This document shows positions 1-6,444 of a DNA stretch of 8,007 bases, piece after piece (position 1 is the stretch's first letter; the number at the start of each line of letters is the position of its first letter). The DNA is from Bacteroidota bacterium. Its GTDB lineage: Bacteria; Bacteroidota; Bacteroidia; Bacteroidales; UBA1402. The position numbers and the translations under genes are program-made. Below the pieces are notes generated by a model, which was not told where the DNA came from, did no database searches, and saw nothing but the letters and a program-made list of their open reading frames with translations. The stretch is taken from the NCBI GenBank assembly GCA_030706285.1, contig JAUZOU010000127.1, positions 1 through 8,007 of the forward strand, written 5' to 3'.

Positions 1-588
1 TCCGGCTTTGTATGACCCATACAGCAACCAAACTTTGCCATCTTTGTCGATGAACACATTCGGATCGATGACATTCACGCCTTCACCTCCATTCCGATAA
101 CTAATCACACAACCCTGATCTACCCATTTGTAGTCGGGATCATTCGGGTCCAGCGTCGTATTGGTGGCTAAACCGATGCTGGAATTGAAATTCATCCAGG
201 CAGAGACAGAATAGTACAAATAATAATGGCCATCCCAATAATGAATATCCGGAGCCCACAAATTACCATCCTGATTGGGGATGGAAGCTCGATGCCAGCC
301 AGGCAGTTGATTGGCTTGGAACACACTTTTTTCTTTTTTCCAGTTGATCTTATCCTTGGAAGATTGGATCGTAATGCCCATTCCTGTGGAAAATAAATAA
401 TAGGTGTCTTTCTGTTTCATCATGACAGGATCATGCACCCAAACCGGAAGGGTATGCGGGGGAAGCCTATCCGGATTGATTTTATGACCACGAAGGGTAG
501 AATCTTGCTGTGCCATAACGGGAAATGGCAACACAGACAGGCATATGAGAGCCAGTATAAGCAAGGAAATGCTCCGGTTTTGTTTCAT
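1..588 (-). CDS. GH43 family glycosidase, arabinan endo-1,5-alpha-L-arabinosidase-like; 3' end cut off by the window edge
   Basis: The first 196 codons are visible, read leftward from ATG 588, and the frame is still open at position 1. Residues 1-26 form a signal peptide: a basic start, a hydrophobic stretch (LLILALICLSVLPF) and a probable cleavage after VMA. The remainder matches the five-bladed propeller start of GH43. HDP at residues 52-54 carries the expected general base Asp53. WAPDI is at 111-115, YYLYYSVS at 122-129, and IDPNVF at 174-179 carries the expected pKa-modulating Asp175. The spacing of about 122 residues between these aspartates fits endo-arabinanases. The catalytic acid Glu would lie beyond the window. 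In the family, these enzymes cut alpha-1,5-linked L-arabinan, and export here suggests a periplasmic or cell-surface site. The start lies 42 nt after the stop of the DUF4450 gene on the same strand, so co-transcription is likely. Another arabinose-active GH43 specificity remains possible. Confidence 0.88.
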   Translation of the reverse strand, partial: MKQNRSISLLILALICLSVLPFPVMAQQDSTLRGHKINPDRLPPHTLPVWVHDPVMMKQKDTYYLFSTGMGITIQSSKDKINWKKEKSVFQANQLPGWHRASIPNQDGNLWAPDIHYWDGHYYLYYSVSAWMNFNSSIGLATNTTLDPNDPDYKWVDQGCVISYRNGGEGVNVIDPNVFIDKDGKVWLLYGSYKAG

Positions 589-630
589 GGTTGAATGCTT
601 TAATTTAATAAATGATTGAAAAGGCTGTTG

Positions 631-3600
631 TTACCGGACCAATGTGGCCGCCATCAGTCCTATGATCACTTCATTGGCTGTCGTTTTCAGCGAGATCGAA
701 GACAATTTCTTTTGTTTGTTCAACGGCATATCGAGAACGGTAGCCATACCACCGTCCACGATGAGCGGATCATTCGACATAGTCAAACCCAACGCTTCAG
801 CATGATTTTTACTGACGGTACCTGTCTTTAAACGTATCCTGTAAGGCCTTGGAGTGGCACATCTGAAGGCATAGCCATCGATAAAGATATCCTGGTCAAG
901 CGGAAGCAGATTGTCGGGAAGTACGAGTTTCAACGTGTCTTTTGTACTGTCCTGATAAGTAACGGTAAAGAGACCATTCACGAAATGTGATTGCATGTAA
1001 TAAGTGGACGCGGCGACCATGAAATAGACGCTGGAGGCATTGCCTGAAACCGGGATGGTTACTTCATCCGGGTAATTATCCCACAGCGTCGTCAGAATGA
1101 TATTCTTTGAAAGGGTATCTCCGGGTGTAGCAAACGGTATCCCTTGAGGCAATACAAAACGGCCTTCGACGCCGGCTTTGGCACTCAGACCTTTGTCATC
1201 AATGATCGAAAGCGCTTTCGGATTTGTCCATTGTCCCATGCCTTGCGTCGGTACTTGTAATGTCGTATAGGGCCATCGGGGTGACAGATATTTGCCATAA
1301 GCATAGATGTTTCTCAACCGTTCATTAAACAAACCGGAAAGATCGACCGGCTCATAGCGTGTTCCGGCTTGGTTTTGAACATTCCAGTTGATGGCGTCAA
1401 ATTGATACGTGGTATCGCTTGTCTGCAGATTAAGACGGTTCGTACCAAACCGTTCCATATCCTTTCCGAAACGAAACAACCGGCTGCCTCCGCCTTCAAG
1501 GCTTACAGGGACAGACTTGCTCGATTCATTGACGTATAAACGCCCTTTCAGCGGATATTGCAAATGGTTGACCAGTTTGACAGTCAGTACCGCGTCATCT
1601 CCCTGATTCAGACATTCCACCGGTGGAAGCACCGTCACATCAATGGGCTGCCACCATTTCATCAGGCCTTGTTTCATCCTGACAAATAAGGTCCTGTGGC
1701 CCAGTTCACCCGTCACAGTTCCCATCAGTTGATGATTTTGCCAGCGTTGGTCTCTGCCCAGTATGGCTTCCGGATCATACCATTCACCGGTCGCTCCCGG
1801 CAAATCAAGCCGGTACGTCTGTCCTTTTGCGACAGTCATCGAAACGGGCTCAGGTTGAACAGGTTTTCCATCCCATTCCACGACAATCTCACACGTATCC
1901 ACCATATCTGCATTTACCACCAATTTCGGAAAAGCCACAGCCCGGTCTTTCAACATATAGGAAATATTCTTCCCATTCAGGGTTAAAGAACTGACACGAT
2001 CTCCACGTACAGGTAATTCCAATAGCATTTCCGGCTTTCGCCGGAACGTCGGGATCAGGGTATAAACATCCTTGTTCCCTTGCCGTTCGAAACGATAGAT
2101 GAGATCTTTAGTCTCCAGGCTTGCCTGTTTCCACGAGGCAGGGAAACCCGGACGGATCATCAGCCTGCCGTTCATCAAATCAGGCTCGATACCGAACAAT
2201 CCATGAATCAACGCTCTGGCTGCCATACCAACAGGATCGGCAAAATCACGGTACATTTCCCCTCTGGCTGCATCATAAAATGACACCTGTGTTATATTTC
2301 CAGGGCCTGAGCCAAGATACATGGCATCCAGGATAGCCCCTTTATAGAGGCGAAAGGCTTCGTCTCCTCTTCCGGCTTGCCAATAAGCAAGCGCCGTATG
2401 GGCAATTTCTGCAAAAGCAACCGTGTTGATCGACCACATGTAAGGCTGCCAGTCTGATGTGGAAACGACATAATTGGTGCTGTCAGTCAAACCTTTTGCA
2501 AGGACAGGAATATGCGGAATGTTCGTATCCACATAACGCGTCGCCTCATACGCCATAAAAGGATCTTCCACATCTGAATCGATGGCATGATAAATTGTCC
2601 AGACGGCGGCATCTTCATGAACACCTTTATTTCCCATGTTGTCTTTGAATTCTGCCCACCATCCCTTGTTTTTCAGCCAAAGTTGCCCGTCGATGGCTTT
2701 CAGTATCCGGTCTGATTCCTCCTGATAGGGCGTCGGATCCTCTCCGATTAGCCGGGCTATATTGGCGGCCATTTTGTTTGCCCTGTAGTTATAGGCTGTC
2801 GAATGCGTCGCGGCGCCTCCGTCGTATTGCAAACCGTCTGAGGCCCAGATGCAGCAATACCCATCGTACAGCCCGTCATTGTCAGGGTCGAACGTGTTCT
2901 TCTCCCATGCCAGATGCCGTTTGATGACAGGGAACACCTTTCTGGCATAGTCCAGATCGCCTGTCCAGTTAAGATGCCATAACAATTCGTCAATATAAAC
3001 GAGGTTCATGTCATAATGATTCATCTGTGAGGTGCTGTTCGGAGCACGGGTGATGTAGCCATTACTATACATAGGTGTTCCCCATTTTTTAGCTGAACGG
3101 GCCAGATAGGTTGCCTCATCCTGCAATGGTGGTAATGTCACCGGCACATCGGTGATTTGAGAAGCAGCATAAGCCTCGAAATGAGTTCTGGCTCTGTCAT
3201 GCAAGCCCAACACATCAGCAACATAGGCACCTCTCCATCCTGTCAACGGCGTACGCCATCCGATAGCCCCATGCAGGTAGCTCGGAGATTGCCAAATGGC
3301 ATCTTCTGCCCCCGATAATATACCGCCCAGCGTATTGATAAAGGGATCAGGGGTTTGAATCTTCACTCTTTCAGCAACCGCCTTCCTGAACGCTTCTCCT
3401 TTTGAATAAGCGTCCGGTAGTTGGTTATATGATAGCACACTGTCTTTTGACGGATGATAGATTGCCGCGTAAAACGGACTTGCAGAATGTAGCGGATATT
3501 CAGCAACAAGAACCGGCGATTCCGACGGGCCGGTATTCAACAGTTCGCGCAAATGGTCTATTTGGTTACCATCCGATAAACGCAAGAGACTTCCTTCCGG

Positions 3601-4281
3601 AAAAACGCCACGCAGTTCTTTTTTACTTTTGCCATAAATCAGCTCAAAACCCGTTCCGGCCAAGTTAAACTGATTGTCACGGCAAGCAGTCGGTGTCAGG
3701 TAAAAGCAGTCGGCCGGATCGGCTCCCAGGTCGCCATTTCTTGAAAACCGTTTATCGCTGGCGCCTCCGTAAATCAAACAAATCCGGACGCCTTCAGGTA
3801 TATTGCTCGATTCGGTTTTCAGCAAAAAGCCATCTTCATCAGCCATAGCCAGGGCGGTGATGTTTAAAAATCCCTTACCAAGAATGGCTGTATCTTTCAG
3901 CAGGTAAGTCCGTTTGCCGGAAACAAACCTGGATTCAACGACGTCCAGGTCTTTCACCCAGACGGCGGTATCTTGTGTCGCAAGAGCCATATACAGGCTA
4001 CCGCCAAAATTTGGCATGTACAGCCCGAATTCCGGAAAATCGCTCGTTTCAAACCGGAAAGGGGTATTCGTGCCATAAATAGCTCTAGTAAACCGTTGAT
4101 TGCCATTCTTGATGAAAAAAGCATCTCCGTCGGGTGAATAGCGTAAGGTGCGCTCTTTCCCTTCCCAACTGGCAGGTTTATTTCCTTGGGCTGTTGGTTC
4201 TGCCGCTTGGATGCCTGAACCAAAAAAGAATAAACAGATTGACAGCCAGCAGTGGATTTTTAGTAGTACACGGTTTGTCAT
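631..4281 (-). CDS. Secreted DUF4450-type protein with alpha/alpha-barrel glycosidase-like core (1216 aa)
   Basis: The chosen start, ATG 4281, begins a clear signal peptide (MTNRVLLKIHCWLSICLFFF, cleavage likely after GIQA at residue 26). An in-frame ATG at 4332 would add 17 polar residues before it and is less likely. Residues of about 38-283 resemble the DUF4450 N-terminal domain of Bacteroidota, with LRYSPDGDAFFI, the NGNQRF motif and YGTNTPFRFE. Residues of about 295-713 look like a six-hairpin (alpha/alpha) glycosidase core, with GWRTPLTGWRGAY near 342-353, DPDNDGLYDGY near 465-475, WASDGLQYDGG near 479-489 followed by STAY, and HEDAAVW at 555-561. These motifs hold several candidate catalytic carboxylates, including Asp482 and Glu556, but none is proven. 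Beta-rich modules fill the rest; the last contains LWDNYPDEV and a GST-like STYYMQS segment common in large Bacteroidota glycosidases. No activity can be assigned with certainty. The downstream GH43 suggests pectic arabinan side chains as substrate. Confidence 0.85.
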   Translation of the reverse strand: MTNRVLLKIHCWLSICLFFFGSGIQAAEPTAQGNKPASWEGKERTLRYSPDGDAFFIKNGNQRFTRAIYGTNTPFRFETSDFPEFGLYMPNFGGSLYMALATQDTAVWVKDLDVVESRFVSGKRTYLLKDTAILGKGFLNITALAMADEDGFLLKTESSNIPEGVRICLIYGGASDKRFSRNGDLGADPADCFYLTPTACRDNQFNLAGTGFELIYGKSKKELRGVFPEGSLLRLSDGNQIDHLRELLNTGPSESPVLVAEYPLHSASPFYAAIYHPSKDSVLSYNQLPDAYSKGEAFRKAVAERVKIQTPDPFINTLGGILSGAEDAIWQSPSYLHGAIGWRTPLTGWRGAYVADVLGLHDRARTHFEAYAASQITDVPVTLPPLQDEATYLARSAKKWGTPMYSNGYITRAPNSTSQMNHYDMNLVYIDELLWHLNWTGDLDYARKVFPVIKRHLAWEKNTFDPDNDGLYDGYCCIWASDGLQYDGGAATHSTAYNYRANKMAANIARLIGEDPTPYQEESDRILKAIDGQLWLKNKGWWAEFKDNMGNKGVHEDAAVWTIYHAIDSDVEDPFMAYEATRYVDTNIPHIPVLAKGLTDSTNYVVSTSDWQPYMWSINTVAFAEIAHTALAYWQAGRGDEAFRLYKGAILDAMYLGSGPGNITQVSFYDAARGEMYRDFADPVGMAARALIHGLFGIEPDLMNGRLMIRPGFPASWKQASLETKDLIYRFERQGNKDVYTLIPTFRRKPEMLLELPVRGDRVSSLTLNGKNISYMLKDRAVAFPKLVVNADMVDTCEIVVEWDGKPVQPEPVSMTVAKGQTYRLDLPGATGEWYDPEAILGRDQRWQNHQLMGTVTGELGHRTLFVRMKQGLMKWWQPIDVTVLPPVECLNQGDDAVLTVKLVNHLQYPLKGRLYVNESSKSVPVSLEGGGSRLFRFGKDMERFGTNRLNLQTSDTTYQFDAINWNVQNQAGTRYEPVDLSGLFNERLRNIYAYGKYLSPRWPYTTLQVPTQGMGQWTNPKALSIIDDKGLSAKAGVEGRFVLPQGIPFATPGDTLSKNIILTTLWDNYPDEVTIPVSGNASSVYFMVAASTYYMQSHFVNGLFTVTYQDSTKDTLKLVLPDNLLPLDQDIFIDGYAFRCATPRPYRIRLKTGTVSKNHAEALGLTMSNDPLIVDGGMATVLDMPLNKQKKLSSISLKTTANEVIIGLMAATLVR

Positions 4282-4321
4282 TTCAGGTATCAATTTAAAT
4301 GGAAGTCTCTGTTGATGGTTA

Positions 4322-4355
4322 GTCAGAGCCATATCAGTAATGGTCTGACATCAGA
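4322..4355. promoter_or_regulatory. Possible operator: cluster of TCTGA/TCAGA inverted repeats
   Basis: GTCAGA at 4322-4327 is the inverted partner of TCTGAC at 4344-4349. TCTGA at 4344-4348 also pairs with TCAGA at 4351-4355 across two bases. The cluster lies about 40-75 nt in front of the start of the DUF4450 gene and could bind a regulator of the leftward pair. The elements are only 5-6 nt long and no regulator gene is present, so chance is a real alternative. Confidence 0.22.
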
Positions 4356-4412
4356 TGGCAGGTTTTTTTCAGCTAAAAATAATCGAACGAAAGGTAAAGA
4401 ATTTTCCGGGTA

Positions 4413-4446
4413 TTTTTGGTATTGACAGATGCTTTGGCCATATTTG
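4413..4446 (+). promoter_or_regulatory. Candidate Bacteroides-type promoter for the rightward four-gene block
   Basis: TTTTTG at 4413-4418 contains the -33 element TTTG. After a 20-nt spacer, CATATTTG at 4439-4446 matches the -7 consensus TAnnTTTG except at its first base. The spacing fits the usual 19-21 nt of Bacteroides housekeeping promoters. Transcription would start near 4452 and give a leader of about 105 nt before ATG 4560. A second TATTTG at 4514-4519 lacks a matching upstream element. The assignment rests on consensus alone. Confidence 0.38.
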
Positions 4447-4559
4447 TCAAGCATTTTTTCAACAATTGGTTTTGCCTGATCATCTTCTAGTCTAGCTGTT
4501 CCGGTTGCTTGGATATTTGTGTGACGAATTCTTTCAGACAACATTAAACATTTCATTTT

Positions 4560-5081
4560 ATGAGTACAGCCCTTGCCTTCAATCCGCTGGATCTTTCAGT
4601 CAAGGATAGCAGAACTTGGTTGTTCACAGGAGCCTTTGTAACCGGCAACCTGATTTTACCTCAACTCTGTCACCTGATTCCAACTGGTGGCCTGATATTC
4701 CTGCCCATCTACTTTTTTACCTTGATTGCGGCTTACAAATTCGGACTTAAGGTCGGTTTGATGACAGCCATTTTTTCTCCGTTAATCAACAGTTGGCTGT
4801 TTGGCATGCCGTTGCCTGCCATGCTGCCTGTTATTCTGGTCAAATCATGCTTGCTGGCCGTGGCAGCTGCCATGATCGCCAGAAAAAGCCGGAGGATATC
4901 ACTGATGCTCATCGCTTTGGTTATCCTTTCCTACCAACTATTGGGCGGTTTGGCCGAATGGATCATCTGTTCGGATGTTTCTGCAGCGTTGCAGGATTTC
5001 CGCCTCGGATTTCCCGGAATGTTCCTTCAGCTGATTGGTGGCTGGATGGTGTTAAAGGCGATGGCTGCTTATGAACGTTAA
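4560..5081 (+). CDS. ECF transporter S component-like integral membrane protein (173 aa)
   Basis: This small, very hydrophobic protein has six predicted membrane helices at about residues 19-37, 44-60, 62-80, 86-107, 113-132 and 148-168, the number usual for substrate-binding S components of energy-coupling factor transporters. The stretch from LPQLCHLIPTGG through FLPIYFFTLIAAY and FGMPLPAMLP resembles proteins annotated as ECF S components in Bacteroidales, and the family recognition comes from that resemblance. S components bind a vitamin, metal or base-like ligand and need an ATPase/EcfT module for uptake, and no such module is in the window. No Shine-Dalgarno sequence precedes the ATG; the upstream bases are AT-rich, as usual in this phylum. 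The last 11 nt overlap the next gene, which points to translational coupling. The ligand cannot be told from the sequence. A non-ECF membrane role is possible. Confidence 0.78.
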   Translation: MSTALAFNPLDLSVKDSRTWLFTGAFVTGNLILPQLCHLIPTGGLIFLPIYFFTLIAAYKFGLKVGLMTAIFSPLINSWLFGMPLPAMLPVILVKSCLLAVAAAMIARKSRRISLMLIALVILSYQLLGGLAEWIICSDVSAALQDFRLGFPGMFLQLIGGWMVLKAMAAYER

Positions 5082-5475
5082 GACCTTTGAAGAAATCATG
5101 GGCCGTTTCCGGACCATTGAATTTGAGGAATCCTTTCAGCTGATTGTGGCTATAGCAAACGGAGGCATCATTCCGGCAGCTATTCTGAACCAACGGCTCC
5201 ATTGCGATTTGCAGTTGCTGAAACTCCATCTGAGAGATGACCATCAAGAACAGTTGTATGATGAGCCCAGATTACTTGAACCCATTCAATTTGACGTAAC
5301 GGACAAAAAGTTGTTGCTCGTGGAAGACCGGGTAAAGACAGGAACCACGTTGAATTTTGCCAAACAGTTACTGGAAAAAAAGGGTGCCGCACATGTCGCA
5401 ACCTTTGCCGTTAATGGTAAAGCGGATTATGCACTCTATGACGAGCCTTGTTTCAGGTTCCCATGGATTAGTTGA
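5071..5475 (+). CDS. Short type I phosphoribosyltransferase-like protein (134 aa)
   Basis: The protein follows a compact phosphoribosyltransferase plan. An early loop, VAIANGGIIPAAIL (residues 26-39), matches the first PRTase loop. LLLVEDRVKTGTTL (81-94) sits at the end of a beta strand where PRPP-binding loops read (V)DDxxxTGxTL. Near the C terminus are KADYALY (117-123) and FPWIS (130-134), like the aromatic-Pro-Trp ending of related Bacteroidota PRTases. Members transfer phosphoribosyl from PRPP to a base, or act as regulators. No signal peptide is present, so it is cytoplasmic. At 134 residues it is shorter than most PRTases, leaving little room for a base-specific hood. The loop has Glu85-Asp86 instead of Asp-Asp. 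The ATG lies inside the end of the S-component gene, suggesting that the two act on related molecules. The substrate is unknown. Confidence 0.75.
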   Translation: MNVKTFEEIMGRFRTIEFEESFQLIVAIANGGIIPAAILNQRLHCDLQLLKLHLRDDHQEQLYDEPRLLEPIQFDVTDKKLLLVEDRVKTGTTLNFAKQLLEKKGAAHVATFAVNGKADYALYDEPCFRFPWIS

Positions 5476-5494
5476 ACGAAAAAAATACGATCAT

Positions 5495-6430
5495 ATGAAA
5501 CGAAGAGATTTTCTCAAAGCCGCAGCATTAACAGGTATCGCCTCAACCATCAAACTGAGCGGAGGCATGGATATTATGGCTCAAAAAGTGGCAAAACCAG
5601 GCCGTCGTTCCTGTGACATGGTCGCCATTATGGGTGGCGAACCTGTTGAAATGTTCAGAAGAGCCATTATCGAACTCGGAGGAATGGGAAAATTTGTAAA
5701 AAAAGGTCAGAAAGTGACCGTCAAACCGAATATCGGCTGGGATAAGACACCGGACCTCGCCGCCAATACGAATCCGGCACTGGTGGCGGAAATTGTCAGG
5801 GAATGTCTGAAAGCTGGCGCCAGCGAGGTTATCGTATTTGACCACACCTGCGATGACTGGCGCAAATGCTATGCCAACAGCGGCATCGAGGCTGGAGCAA
5901 AAGCAGCTGGAGCAAAGGTCGTTCCTGGCAATGAAGAATCGTACTATCGTGAAATTTCATTGCCCAAAGGTGTCAGGCTAAAACAAGCCAAAGTGCATAC
6001 CGCCATTCTCGACAGCGATGTCTGGATCAATGTACCCATCCTGAAAAATCACGGCGGTCCCAAAATGACCATCGCCATGAAGAATCACATGGGCATTGTC
6101 TGGGACAGAGGTTATTTCCATCGGAATGACCTGCAGCAATGCATCGCCGATATTTGTACCTTACCTAAACCGGCTGTCCTGAATGTCGTGGATGCCTACA
6201 GGGTCATGAAGAGCAACGGCCCTCAGGGACGTTCTGAAAACGATGTGGTAAAAGCCAAGGCGATGTTTCTGTCCAGAGATATCATAGCTGTCGATACAGC
6301 TGCCACGAAATTTTTCAACCAAATCGAACGAATGCCGCTTGAAAGCGTCACTCATATTGCCAAAGGTCAGGCATTGAAACTTGGTACAATGAATATTGAC
6401 AAACTGAACATCAAACGGATAAATCTTTAA
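5495..6430 (+). CDS. DUF362 family protein with twin-arginine (Tat) signal (311 aa)
   Basis: ATG 5495 is chosen because it begins a Tat-type signal at once: RRDFLK at residues 3-8, a weakly hydrophobic stretch, and a likely cleavage after DIMA near residue 29. The frame is open upstream to 5357, but that part overlaps the phosphoribosyltransferase gene and would bury the signal. The mature part fits DUF362: VKPNIGWD at 76-83, EVIVFDHTCDD at 111-121, NVPILKNHGG at 179-188 followed by KMTIAMKNHMG at 190-200, and VVDAYRVMKSNGPQG at 231-245. Six cysteines (40, 104, 119, 125, 216, 221) are scattered and form no ferredoxin CxxCxxCxxxC motif, unlike some DUF362 proteins. The biochemical role is not known. 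Tat export of a folded, possibly cofactor-bearing protein and the adjacent polyferredoxin gene suggest a periplasmic redox partner. Gaps of 19 nt before and 14 nt after support an operon. Confidence 0.87.
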   Translation: MKRRDFLKAAALTGIASTIKLSGGMDIMAQKVAKPGRRSCDMVAIMGGEPVEMFRRAIIELGGMGKFVKKGQKVTVKPNIGWDKTPDLAANTNPALVAEIVRECLKAGASEVIVFDHTCDDWRKCYANSGIEAGAKAAGAKVVPGNEESYYREISLPKGVRLKQAKVHTAILDSDVWINVPILKNHGGPKMTIAMKNHMGIVWDRGYFHRNDLQQCIADICTLPKPAVLNVVDAYRVMKSNGPQGRSENDVVKAKAMFLSRDIIAVDTAATKFFNQIERMPLESVTHIAKGQALKLGTMNIDKLNIKRINL

Positions 6431-6444
6431 GTAGTTACTAGCTG

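Noticed and set aside
589..630. Terminator or promoter between the two leftward genes
   Set aside because: The 42-nt AT-rich gap contains no hairpin and no convincing promoter pair, so the two genes are treated as one transcription unit.
616..831. Plus-strand open frame of 71 codons
   Set aside because: It lies opposite the end of the DUF4450 gene and has no protein-like features. Other frames of 60-105 codons opposite or within the large genes were rejected for the same reason.
4282..4332. Start of the DUF4450 gene at ATG 4332
   Set aside because: It would put 17 polar residues before an otherwise standard signal peptide that begins at ATG 4281.
4344..4369. Palindrome followed by a T run (TCTGACATCAGA ... 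TTTTTTT) as a plus-strand terminator
   Set aside because: The stem would have only a 2-nt loop, the T run does not follow the stem directly, and no plus-strand gene ends upstream of it in this window.
4323..4556. 77-codon open frame on the minus strand as a real gene
   Set aside because: It spans the region that must hold promoters for both divergent blocks, has no visible start signals, and shows only a faint family resemblance. It is kept as a low-interest finding, not annotated as a gene.
5357..5494. Start of the DUF362 gene at ATG 5357
   Set aside because: The extension overlaps the phosphoribosyltransferase gene in another frame and would bury the twin-arginine signal 46 residues inside the protein.
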